A DNA stretch of 64,000 nucleotides, taken from contig JANQHX010000012.1 of the NCBI GenBank assembly GCA_028282465.1, positions 48,697 to 112,696 on the forward strand, written 5' to 3'. The position numbers and the translations under genes were made by a program. This stretch comes from Gynuella sp. (GTDB lineage: Bacteria; Pseudomonadota; Gammaproteobacteria; Pseudomonadales; Natronospirillaceae). The notes under the pieces are model-generated. The model was given only the letters and a program-made list of their open reading frames with translations. It was not told the origin of the DNA and searched no databases. Positions 7,649 through 17,171 of this stretch are shown in pieces (the stretch's first letter is position 1; every line of letters begins with the position of its first letter).

Positions 7649-10600
7649 TTAATATTCCGGCTTCGGATAATCACTTAATTGAGGTAATCCTTCTCCTTTG
7701 GCGACTTGACCTCTATAGTAGTTAAACATATTCGAGGATTTTCGGTAAATCCATCTATGAATTTCGTCAGTATTTTTTGCAGCGATATAATTAAAAGTGC
7801 CACCAAGCTCTCTATTAATATATGTGTGCAACTTTTCATGAAATACTAATAATGTAAAGGTTAACTCATCCGATCCCATTTCTAATATATTAACACTACC
7901 AAATGCCATATCGGTATCCATATTAAGTCTAATAAAAATATTATTAGTTTCTGGAAAACCTTGATAGTTCTCCTGAATCCACCCTTCAACATCTGAAACA
8001 ATTTCTTCGGCTCTTTCTCTAGTTATTCCATCATCAGACTCAGAATCATCAGAGTCAGGAATACCCGTATCCCCAAAGGTATTGTACAAGTACACTGCTA
8101 CCGATGACTGAACTGCCTGATGAACATCCCCCCCAGTAGCCTTCGCAGTAACCGCTGCTCCAATTGCTGCAATCGTAGCCCCAGCAGCGACAGTTTCATA
8201 GGTAACTTCATCACCAACGTATTTCTTAGTAGCACTACCAGTCGCATGCCCCACCAACCCAGAAATAGCCCCATCTCTAAAACTACCTCCACGCAGATGA
8301 GAAATAGCACCTTGACTTAAGGAATGAGCCGCATAACGCTCCCAGCTGTATTCAGAACCAACACCTGCGCCATTATTAGCACCATGGCCAATCCAGTTTG
8401 CAGCGGCAGCGGTTACCCCGGCCCAAAGCCCTGCCTCAAATGACTCTTTGGTAAGCTCACCGGTAGTGATAATGGAAACCGACCAGGATGTCATGGCTCC
8501 TGCCATACCCGCCCCCACATAACCTGTGGATGCAACATTGAACATCTGACCATAGCCAATGCCTATGGATGCTGCTAATACCGCAGTAGAAATCATCCAA
8601 AGCGCTTCGTTGTCAGTCATATGAGCTGCCACGTAAAACGCAACTGCTGCCAATATTAGAGGGTGGTGGCCGCTTGGATCTCGGGCAGTTACCGGATTAC
8701 CTTCAACATAAGCATATCTATTGAACGCCAGCGGTCGATCAATTGCAGGCACAATGGTATCTGCAGAAATAAATCGGGCGATCACTGGGTCGTAGATTCT
8801 GGCATTCATATTTACCAGACCAAATTCGGCTATTTCTTCATGGGAGGTATAACCTCTTAAGCCATCATTAATTCTTGAACGCCCAGCCATGGCTTCGGAG
8901 AGCAAGGTGAATTCATCTACAAATTCGTATTCGCTTTGTATGTCAGCGGATACATTTTCATTGATTTGCTCAATGCCTTGTTCTGGGCCTAAGTAGATAG
9001 TTTCGTTTGCCGGTGCTCTGTCTTTTAACAGTGTTTCTATGGACTCACCATAGGGTGAATACAATTTGCGACGGATAATGGAAGTGTCTGACGCAGTCAC
9101 GAGTTCACCGGTACCAATGAAGTCTCTGTGGTAGTAACCGATTTGGTCGGGCTGATAAACCGTTTTTTCAACGGTAATAATTTCGGCTTTTTCGTAGGTA
9201 GCGACCACATCGTGACCCACCATTACATGGTGGCGGTGCACAACGGTTTTGGTTTCGCCATGGTCAGTTACCGCCACTTCGTAACCCGGTGCAACATAGT
9301 AAGTCACTTCATTATCAGACTTTTTGCTTAATCTGTTGTGGTTTGCGTCGTAATTGAAGGTGACTGTTTTACCCGAGCCATTGATGGATTTAACTTTGTT
9401 GAAAGAACTCCATACATAGGTTCTGCCGTCACCAGATTTCATGTTGCCATTGCTGTCATAGCTGTAACTGTTTACATGGCCATTAACGGTTCGAGTGGTA
9501 AGCCTATTGGTAGTAGGGCTAAACGCCATCACCCCATCACTTACATCACCGGTTATTTTCTCAGTAAGGTTACCGCTGGTGTCATAGAAGTATTTACGGT
9601 CTAAGGAATTATCTGGGGTAATGGTGGTTTCATTGCCATCTTCATCTGCAATCATGAAATTCAGGTTTTGGTCGAAGTCCCAAGATTTAATTTTACCTTG
9701 GCTGTCAAATTCAAATGCTTCATCCGTTGTATTGCCATCTACCGTATCTGTCTTATCAGTCACATACCCTAATGCAGTATACTTATACTCTAAATGGCGA
9801 AGCACAGTACCATCAAAACTTTCGGTAATGATCTCGTCCATCATTCCTGTTTCGGGGTTTACGACTTTTCGTGTGACTAAACCGTTGCCAAATATTTCAT
9901 GGGTAATGGTACCGGTGGCGTCACGTTGAGCTGCCAACCACAGGGTTAATTCTGCATCGGGGCTATTTTCAAAGGCCTTTTTAATGTCTATTGATTCTTG
10001 CAGTTGCTCAACTTCTATATTGGCCAATGCTAACGAGTCATCAATAGCATCTAACCGACTTTTCTTAGCTGCCAACTGTAATGACAAGTCGACCAACTCG
10101 TTATCGATAAGACCTTGTGCTTTGCCATCTTCAGATTTCATTAAGCCTTCGTAATAGGCTCTTCTTTCAGTAGAAACCTGAATGGCGGTATCAACATCCA
10201 CTTTTTGGGTTTCGTGGGTTACCTTGGTGATGGTGGTAGGAACAAACACAACTGGGCTGATGGAGATCGGTACCAACACATCTTCAACTGTTTCTACTGG
10301 CATTAGAAGATCAATTTGCACGTCTGCTTGCAGTGAATAAATATCACGCCAATAGATGTGGTGATCAATCTTCGCTTGAAGTTCATCTATTGTTTCTTGG
10401 AGATTCGTTCGAACCGAGTAGAAATTTACTTCGGTACATTCCTCGTAGGTTTCTGGAGGACCTGGTTGAGAGAATGAATTTTGTGACACTCTGTAGACAG
10501 TTTTAGTGACGCAACTATAGTCTGCATCAAAGGAAAGATTCATCACAGGATTGTTGTCGAAAAGTATGCCACTTGTAAAATTCCCTGCAGGAAGGATGAA

Positions 10601-13600
10601 AGTGCCTGCGTTATACACATAGCTAGGTTGACAATACGAATACGGGCAAATCTGTAACGTGCCAATCAAAAACTTATGAGAGCCATTTTCAACGCCAACG
10701 TACTTAATTTTTGCTGGGTTGTTACCAATCCCCCCTTTGAGTTTACTTAAGGTTTCTAGCTCATCATTTGAATTAGATAAGTTGCTGAGAATAGGCGTTA
10801 GCTTCTGCACTACTTCATTATGCTGCAACGCTAAGGCTTCAGCATTGTCTACGGTTTGCTTCACCGTTTGACCGACTGTTTTAGCGTATTGGTTCTGCTC
10901 TGCAATTAATGTGTCTATTTGGCGAATGGCTTTTTCAAGTGCTTGCTTTGGTGACGGTGTAGTACAAACCGTACGATAGGCACCTTTGCTGTCATACTTT
11001 ACTTGGTATTGAGACGGTGCATAACTTGATTGGCCATTAATACGGTAGGCATTATTCACATAAACTTTTTCACAAACAGTCTCTATATCTAATTTAATGA
11101 CTTTAGAGTTTATGTGCCCTATTAGGTTACTAGAGGTGTACTCGAAAGAGTTAACGTCCCACCTAGTGCAACTACGCCAAAACTTGTGTCGTTTTTTACA
11201 TCGCTTATATTCAAAACGGTGCTTGTTATTTTTTTCACCTTTATAACTAAATTGAGTGGTATCACCCCACTTACCTTTAATTATTTTAATCTGTTCTTCT
11301 AAGTCTGTTCTTACTTGGTCATAACGTTGAGCCAGGTCTAGGTGAGCAGCAGCTGTGTCTAGTAAAACATCTGATGTTCCAACCAGCTCATTTTTTAAAG
11401 CGTCATATTTTAGGAACTCAGCCTCATATTCAGCAGCTTTTGCTTCATGGTAGGCAATACGTTTTAACAAAGCACTTTTTTGTGATTCTAACGAAATAAC
11501 AGATGCTAATAATGAGTCTCGCTCTTCTTTAATAATTTCAAACTCGTAGTCGGTAAAGTCTGAATAAGGCACTGCGATGGACCGAACATTTCCAGACACG
11601 TCATATCGAGATATTTGAGTAACACCATTCGCCATGGATGTACTATGTAAACGGCCTAAATCATCGTATTCGTAAGAAGTTATAAATTCTTTTTGAGGCA
11701 CCTCACCATGAAGGTCTGGCATGGTGAGTGTTTCAGATTTAACTAGCCCGTTTTCGTCATATAGATATGACTTTCTTTCCGTCACACCCTGTACGTATTC
11801 CAGTTGCCCTTTACCGCTACCAGAACTGTAGTACTTCCAAGTAGTTGTACCTTCGAGCTCATTGCGTTGAATCATACGACCTAGTTTGTCATAACTAAAA
11901 GTAACCACTTGGCCATTGGCGTCTTTTTGATAGACCAACTCCCCGAAAGCATTGTAATCATAGGTCCAGGTACCCATTGATGGGTCTATTTGTTTAGATT
12001 TTTGGCCTTTATCGTCGTATTCAAGCGTTGTAGTTCTATTGTCTACTGTTGTGGTTTTTAGGTCACCATTTGCAGTATAGGTATAACTGATATCAAGCCC
12101 ATCCTTAGTCACAGAGCTGGGCTTACCATGAATGCCCAACACTGTTATTTTTTCAAATGAGCCACCATCAATAGTTCGGTCATTATATTCACGGTGAATG
12201 TTTCTTGAATATTCGTTAGTGATTACTAGATTATGACCATCAGCCCCCATTGATGATGAGGTTTCAATACGGCCAACGCTGTCATAGGTATGTGTTTGCC
12301 ACCTTGGGGTTTCTGCATTACCCGCTTCTTCGATGACGGGAGAAGAGCCGGCAACTTGCTGACCTTGACCGTTAAATAAGGATGTCTGCAGCGTGAAACG
12401 ATTTTCTGAAATATCACTAACGTTCGCACAAGTCTTGGTTTTTAATTTCCGCTGAAAGCTATCATAGTAATCAATGACGCATGAACCATCAGCATTTCTT
12501 TGCTCCACTTCATAATGAATCATATTGAAGTAGCCTGGGTCGGCATAGCCTACTAATTCCAACTTAACTGGCGTTGGGTAAAGTGTGTATTTGGTTGTCG
12601 CCCTATTACCTAGATGATCCTCAACCCACTCTACTTGACAAAATTCATCGTAGTGAGTTGTCGATTTTCTGTTTGCTATATCGTAGTTGAACTCAGCTCC
12701 ACCACACCTTGGGTGGTATTCCGTAGAGACTATTTGACCTATTGAATTCGTTGTTTCTGTGACGCGACCCAATTCATCACGAACGGTTTCTGTTGATCTG
12801 GTTTCTTCAGATGTTTGATTGTTTGAGCCTTTGTTACCTGTTGTTTTCTCGGTTAGAAGATTACCATTTGAGCTATAGGTGTACTCAATTTTTATGGCGT
12901 CAATGCTATCTGGTTCAACCGTTTGGCTTTTGAGTGATCCATCTAAGTTGTTAACGAAATTTATGGTTTTTTCAACTGTTCCTGAGCTTGGCGAATAATG
13001 CCTCACTTTCTGAGAAGTAGGTTTACCTATTATCCATTTAGTTCCTGTAGTGAAGGACTGGTATTCTGCAGTAGTAGTCGTGGTTAGCGTTTCACCTTCT
13101 TGAGTTTTGGTCTGAACTATTGTTTTTGGATTTAAATAGTAATCATAATCTTTATTTTCAGTAGTGGTTTCGCTAAATAAAACCCCATTTAGGTCGTATT
13201 GTTTGGAAGTGGAGGAATCTAAAGCAACTTTATTGATGCCACTATAAGCATAGTTTTCAATGTGCCTATACTGATTTGACACCTCTTTAATTAATAAGCC
13301 ATTCGCAAAACTTTCTACTTTCTTTTCTCTTCCAACTAAACCCTCGGTAACATACATCCAAGATTTAGTAACTAACTGCTTTGATTCATCGTTTAGTTCT
13401 ATGTATTGGTAACCTGAGTTCTTAGAAATAGGATCTAAAACATAACCACCGTATTTGTAGCTTAACGTGTTCTTTTCTCTAACCAGATAATTACCGTAGC
13501 CTGTATAGGTTCCGTTATCTGTATGGATAGCTTTAACTACCAGTTTATTTTCTGGCGATTCAATCATACCTATCGGAATTTCAGTTGCTGCTGTGTACAA

Positions 13601-16030
13601 GCCATCTGAAATCAGCATTCCATATTCAATAGATGTTTCATTGCCAAAGCTGTCGAATGCACCCGTTAATAGGGTACGGGCACCAAAATTTCTCATACTG
13701 GTGCAGACAACTCCTTCTACTCCACGGTAGCAATATTCTGGAAAGTGATCGCCATTAATGTCTGCCAATATGGTGCTTTTACCAATAGAGGCATTCATTG
13801 ACGCGAACCTGAATTTGGTTTTTAAACCGAACACTTTTCTAGGGAAATTTAAAAATGCAGAAGTGGAGCCACTGGAAAGATCAAGATCGAAACTTAAGCG
13901 CTGCCTTTTCTCCAACGCAGTAAAGCCACCATTGCCATTGTTATAAGCACAAACTTGATGAGGGTCTTCAACAATACAGATATCGGGAAAGCCATCGAAG
14001 CTCACATCTTGAAGTCTTAATGATGCTCTAATTGCTGTTTTACCATCACCATAGGAATCGAGAGTTGATTTATAGTTAAACCATTCAGCCCAGTCTAAAA
14101 ACCCAGTACCAGTATTAATATGGCAACCGAATGAGCCATTAGATTTCTCATAACAAAAATCAACCAATGCGTCACCATTAATATCGCTAGGACGCCAAGT
14201 CATTGTAGGAATCATGTTATCTTCGGCGATATCATCCAAAATACCTCGGTTAACTGATAGCCTCGGCTGTTCGTATTCTGTGAAATCAGAAGGGTGTACA
14301 GGTCGCAGACCTAAGACTTGAAATAGCTTCTCTTCGGTATTGAGCTGTTTACTGGCTCCATCGGAGTAACCTTTTTTACAGCTAAAGTATCCGTCTAAAC
14401 CAACCCAACACAAATCGGTATTTAAGTCACCGTCAATGTCGAGCCACATTGGCGCAGGCATTTCTACTGCATAGTCTTCGGGATCTAAGCTTTCCGGCCA
14501 GTCAGGCTCGAATGCGAATTGGACTTGGCCACCTTCAAGAAGAACAGAAGATGAAACGAACTCACTACCGTTGGATGCGACACATTTGTAATTGTCTTGC
14601 GAATCTATTCCACAAAGATCTAGATGCTCATCACCATTTAAGCTTTGAAATGAAATGCTGTTGGTTGAACCAAATTCAGTAGACCAGCGTGAAGCTGAAT
14701 CAAAGCTATTGAACTTTGAGTTTAAACCGCACCAAAGGCCTCCTTCATCGGCCACACAATAATCTTGATAACCGTCGCTATTTAGGTCAATCAGAATTAG
14801 ATTACTATAGAAGGCATAGTCTTTATTTGTCGCTTTAAACCCAAGAGTATCTGATGACCATGCAACTGGACTTAAATATCCTCCACCCGAACTTCCATCA
14901 TGCAGCGCACAAACAACACCCACTAGTGGTTTGAAATAACAAAAGTCTATCAAGCCATCTTTGTTGACATCCGCAGTTGCATAACTTGGGCGGTAAGGGA
15001 GAGATGTTTGATGATTTGAGTCATCGTAATAATCTCTGTCTATGACTATTACTCGGTCTGAATCTTTATCTAGTAGCGCCGTAGGATCGGTGGGATCTGG
15101 AAGCTCTTTGTATTTAAAGGTGGCAGGTTTAGTACAACCATTATTATTTGTTGTTGAGTAGCATTTAGTAATTTCAGACAGTCGATCCGTCTTAAACTGA
15201 AACTGAGCACCAACAGCTTCATAGTTAAAATCATAATGGTAAAGATAGGTCTTCTGTTCGTTCGCCTTACGGTAAAAATATACATCTGAAATGCGTTCAT
15301 CCAAGCTACCAACACCGCCCGCTTGGTACTTAGAGCTGGTTTGACCTACTCGACCTTCGTAGCCGATACTAATTTCATAACCTGGGTACTCAATTTTTAA
15401 TAAAGAGGGAAAAAGTCCGTCTTCATAATGGTAGGTAATGGCATTACCAAATACGTCTTCTTTTTTTGTCAACAACCATTGAGAAAACCTCTTATCCGCA
15501 TTTCCAAGCTTATCATAGGTTAATTTAAAGCCATCCGGAGAATAAACGGTCCAGCTATACGGCGTGTAATCAGAGCCACCATTAGCAATGACTTTTACAT
15601 TGGTGTCATTTTTAAGCCTGTACTCAGAGTTCGGAGTACCATCAGCCCCTGATATGCTTATTAGGCGATCGCCCCCCATACAAAACCTTGATTTGCCTGT
15701 TAAATCAAAACCTGAATAGAAACCATCTGACTCATAACTTGCCGAACATCTAGCGATTGAAGAAGTGGCGTCAAGACTGAAGCCTGCACCCATGTTAGTG
15801 GCACCAGCGTATTGGTTGTACTGGACAGTTATGCTGGGCGCTAAACTATGGATACTAGCTGGCACGTCCAACTTTAACTGATATGCCACATTGCCATTAT
15901 TTGCGGTTAATTCTCCGGCAATGTTCTCAACTAAATTTGCGTTTGTAGGCAAGGAAACACTTGCAACTAATAAAAACACAATTTTCTTTAAATCAAGCAT
16001 CTGCTTAAACATGTCCTTATGGATTGTCAT
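7649..16030 (-). CDS. Giant secreted SpvB/VCBS/RHS protein with HExxH C-terminal domain
   Basis: 2793 residues. A signal peptide follows MLDLKK (cleavage near LPTNA, about residue 31), so export is by Sec; starts at Met7 or Met11 are possible. Order: SpvB-type N-terminal domain (about 30-300); FG-GAP/VCBS-like repeats with DxNxDGxxD cores (345-790); RHS/YD repeats (900-1485); an unusual non-RHS insert (1487-2033) with coiled coils and cysteines; more YD repeats; the RHS core with NARIYDP and a DPSG end (about 2405-2452); a glycine/alanine-rich hydrophobic stretch; and a C-terminal domain with HEKLH at 2731-2735, a zinc-metallopeptidase signature. RHS proteins of this type form a shell around a C-terminal toxin released by self-cleavage. 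A peptidase toxin is likely but the third zinc ligand is not certain. Flanked by a coiled-coil membrane protein upstream and a candidate immunity gene downstream. Confidence 0.85.
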   Translation of the reverse strand: MTIHKDMFKQMLDLKKIVFLLVASVSLPTNANLVENIAGELTANNGNVAYQLKLDVPASIHSLAPSITVQYNQYAGATNMGAGFSLDATSSIARCSASYESDGFYSGFDLTGKSRFCMGGDRLISISGADGTPNSEYRLKNDTNVKVIANGGSDYTPYSWTVYSPDGFKLTYDKLGNADKRFSQWLLTKKEDVFGNAITYHYEDGLFPSLLKIEYPGYEISIGYEGRVGQTSSKYQAGGVGSLDERISDVYFYRKANEQKTYLYHYDFNYEAVGAQFQFKTDRLSEITKCYSTTNNNGCTKPATFKYKELPDPTDPTALLDKDSDRVIVIDRDYYDDSNHQTSLPYRPSYATADVNKDGLIDFCYFKPLVGVVCALHDGSSGGGYLSPVAWSSDTLGFKATNKDYAFYSNLILIDLNSDGYQDYCVADEGGLWCGLNSKFNSFDSASRWSTEFGSTNSISFQSLNGDEHLDLCGIDSQDNYKCVASNGSEFVSSSVLLEGGQVQFAFEPDWPESLDPEDYAVEMPAPMWLDIDGDLNTDLCWVGLDGYFSCKKGYSDGASKQLNTEEKLFQVLGLRPVHPSDFTEYEQPRLSVNRGILDDIAEDNMIPTMTWRPSDINGDALVDFCYEKSNGSFGCHINTGTGFLDWAEWFNYKSTLDSYGDGKTAIRASLRLQDVSFDGFPDICIVEDPHQVCAYNNGNGGFTALEKRQRLSFDLDLSSGSTSAFLNFPRKVFGLKTKFRFASMNASIGKSTILADINGDHFPEYCYRGVEGVVCTSMRNFGARTLLTGAFDSFGNETSIEYGMLISDGLYTAATEIPIGMIESPENKLVVKAIHTDNGTYTGYGNYLVREKNTLSYKYGGYVLDPISKNSGYQYIELNDESKQLVTKSWMYVTEGLVGREKKVESFANGLLIKEVSNQYRHIENYAYSGINKVALDSSTSKQYDLNGVLFSETTTENKDYDYYLNPKTIVQTKTQEGETLTTTTTAEYQSFTTGTKWIIGKPTSQKVRHYSPSSGTVEKTINFVNNLDGSLKSQTVEPDSIDAIKIEYTYSSNGNLLTEKTTGNKGSNNQTSEETRSTETVRDELGRVTETTNSIGQIVSTEYHPRCGGAEFNYDIANRKSTTHYDEFCQVEWVEDHLGNRATTKYTLYPTPVKLELVGYADPGYFNMIHYEVEQRNADGSCVIDYYDSFQRKLKTKTCANVSDISENRFTLQTSLFNGQGQQVAGSSPVIEEAGNAETPRWQTHTYDSVGRIETSSSMGADGHNLVITNEYSRNIHREYNDRTIDGGSFEKITVLGIHGKPSSVTKDGLDISYTYTANGDLKTTTVDNRTTTLEYDDKGQKSKQIDPSMGTWTYDYNAFGELVYQKDANGQVVTFSYDKLGRMIQRNELEGTTTWKYYSSGSGKGQLEYVQGVTERKSYLYDENGLVKSETLTMPDLHGEVPQKEFITSYEYDDLGRLHSTSMANGVTQISRYDVSGNVRSIAVPYSDFTDYEFEIIKEERDSLLASVISLESQKSALLKRIAYHEAKAAEYEAEFLKYDALKNELVGTSDVLLDTAAAHLDLAQRYDQVRTDLEEQIKIIKGKWGDTTQFSYKGEKNNKHRFEYKRCKKRHKFWRSCTRWDVNSFEYTSSNLIGHINSKVIKLDIETVCEKVYVNNAYRINGQSSYAPSQYQVKYDSKGAYRTVCTTPSPKQALEKAIRQIDTLIAEQNQYAKTVGQTVKQTVDNAEALALQHNEVVQKLTPILSNLSNSNDELETLSKLKGGIGNNPAKIKYVGVENGSHKFLIGTLQICPYSYCQPSYVYNAGTFILPAGNFTSGILFDNNPVMNLSFDADYSCVTKTVYRVSQNSFSQPGPPETYEECTEVNFYSVRTNLQETIDELQAKIDHHIYWRDIYSLQADVQIDLLMPVETVEDVLVPISISPVVFVPTTITKVTHETQKVDVDTAIQVSTERRAYYEGLMKSEDGKAQGLIDNELVDLSLQLAAKKSRLDAIDDSLALANIEVEQLQESIDIKKAFENSPDAELTLWLAAQRDATGTITHEIFGNGLVTRKVVNPETGMMDEIITESFDGTVLRHLEYKYTALGYVTDKTDTVDGNTTDEAFEFDSQGKIKSWDFDQNLNFMIADEDGNETTITPDNSLDRKYFYDTSGNLTEKITGDVSDGVMAFSPTTNRLTTRTVNGHVNSYSYDSNGNMKSGDGRTYVWSSFNKVKSINGSGKTVTFNYDANHNRLSKKSDNEVTYYVAPGYEVAVTDHGETKTVVHRHHVMVGHDVVATYEKAEIITVEKTVYQPDQIGYYHRDFIGTGELVTASDTSIIRRKLYSPYGESIETLLKDRAPANETIYLGPEQGIEQINENVSADIQSEYEFVDEFTLLSEAMAGRSRINDGLRGYTSHEEIAEFGLVNMNARIYDPVIARFISADTIVPAIDRPLAFNRYAYVEGNPVTARDPSGHHPLILAAVAFYVAAHMTDNEALWMISTAVLAASIGIGYGQMFNVASTGYVGAGMAGAMTSWSVSIITTGELTKESFEAGLWAGVTAAAANWIGHGANNGAGVGSEYSWERYAAHSLSQGAISHLRGGSFRDGAISGLVGHATGSATKKYVGDEVTYETVAAGATIAAIGAAVTAKATGGDVHQAVQSSVAVYLYNTFGDTGIPDSDDSESDDGITRERAEEIVSDVEGWIQENYQGFPETNNIFIRLNMDTDMAFGSVNILEMGSDELTFTLLVFHEKLHTYINRELGGTFNYIAAKNTDEIHRWIYRKSSNMFNYYRGQVAKGEGLPQLSDYPKPEY

Positions 16031-16049
16031 CTGGTTTCTCTATCTATAT

Positions 16050-16439
16050 TTATTGAGTAATAGGGTTTTCTTTTAAGAATTGGTCGGCCTTAAGATCAAG
16101 CTCTTTAACTCGCTCTTCGTCTGCCAGAATGCTTTCTAGTTCTTCAAATGCACTGGCTGAAACTTCTTCGATTTCTTGCTTCTGTACTGCAAGCTCTTTG
16201 AATTCTTGCCTTTTATCTTGGGGTAATGACTGTGCTTTTTGCTTTTGATCTTCGGGAAGACTATTAAAGGATTCATCTAAGTTATTTTGAAATTCTGCTT
16301 CTTTTTCTTCTGAAATAAGCTGTTTTTCAACCAAGACTTTAGATTCAGGAACAAGGCTTTCAAGGTTGAGCAATGCAGCAGCAAAAACTGAAAAAACAGC
16401 AACCAATATAATGATCTGTAGATAAGACTTCCTTGACAT
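16050..16439 (-). CDS. Membrane-anchored coiled-coil protein upstream of the RHS gene
   Basis: 129 residues from the ATG at 16439, chosen because a GGGAG ribosome site lies six bases before it; an upstream frame start at 16484 has none. One membrane helix (about 7-25, IIILVAVFSVFAAALL) is followed by a highly charged, Glu/Lys/Gln-rich helical region through the C-terminus, probably coiled coil. The stop is 19 bases before the RHS start on the same strand, so the two are probably co-transcribed. The topology (short inside, long periplasmic tail) could suit a periplasmic chaperone or an assembly factor for the giant RHS protein, by analogy only with lipase foldases such as LifO. I see no recognised domain. 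Confidence 0.6.
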   Translation of the reverse strand: MSRKSYLQIIILVAVFSVFAAALLNLESLVPESKVLVEKQLISEEKEAEFQNNLDESFNSLPEDQKQKAQSLPQDKRQEFKELAVQKQEIEEVSASAFEELESILADEERVKELDLKADQFLKENPITQ

Positions 16440-16874
16440 TTTAGCTCCCAACTGGATTACCGCTTGAATACAACATACACCCAACCAGCTATCAGTCTAA
16501 ATATTTACTACCCATTAAATCAAGAGTTCGTAAAGATTTAATTAAAGAATTGAGCATCAATTAAGTGTTGTCGATCAACTAAACGGCATTTAGCCTCAAA
16601 ACTCTCCAATAAATGTGTGGGTTTTGATTCAGTTAAATTCAGAAACCAGCCATTTATTAAAATATTATGAAATGAAATTCATATAAGATAAGTAATCTGA
16701 CTTTATCGCGCCTCCATATATTTAATTACAGCTTTGATCCCTAAAATCTATTGCTTTTAAAACACTTGCCAGTAACGAGACAACAAGATTTTTATTGTAT
16801 TAATGTTAGGCTATAAAACATTCATGAATATTGAAATTATATTCACTGTTAATCCACATTCGTCTTATTAGCCA

Positions 16875-16912
16875 TTTATAACTGAGCTTAACGGTTTAAG
16901 CTCAGTTATAAA
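16875..16912. other. Perfect 17-bp inverted repeat in the 730-bp intergenic region
   Basis: TTTATAACTGAGCTTAA (16875-16891) is exactly complementary to 16896-16912 across a CGGT loop. It is A+T-rich and lacks a long T run on either side, so it is a weak intrinsic terminator at best; it could be an operator or cruciform site. It lies between the divergent coiled-coil/RHS operon (5' end at 16439) and the phosphoesterase gene (17172). The rest of this gap, 16440-17171, shows no convincing gene; GGAGAG before 17172 is the ribosome site for the next gene. Confidence 0.6.
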
Positions 16913-17171
16913 CCAAGTAATTAATTATCGACACATTTAGAAAATAGATTAAGGAGAATGACCATCAGCACGTCAGGTTTTTATACAACAGCTTCACAAA
17001 TCTACATTAAGTTTTTAAATCAGCGCAAACCGTTACTATTCTCCCCACCATCGTCATAAATATTTAATCTTTTTTTATGTCCCCATTTTTATGAGCGCAA
17101 TGTCTTCGAGTATGCCTATTTTTAAACGGAAGTAATGAGCTTCTACGACAGGTTAACACTGGAGAGAATTT

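Noticed and set aside
8098..9929. Several open frames opposite or out of phase within the RHS gene
   Set aside because: They are shadows of the long RHS frame; none has a ribosome site or protein-like motifs.
7649..16030. TcB/TcC component of an insecticidal Tc complex
   Set aside because: SpvB and RHS parts fit, but there is no TcA gene nearby and the protein has its own signal peptide.
17052..17070. Pho box upstream of the phosphoesterase gene (GTCATAAAT half site)
   Set aside because: Only one half site matches; the second is degenerate, so phosphate control is not supported.
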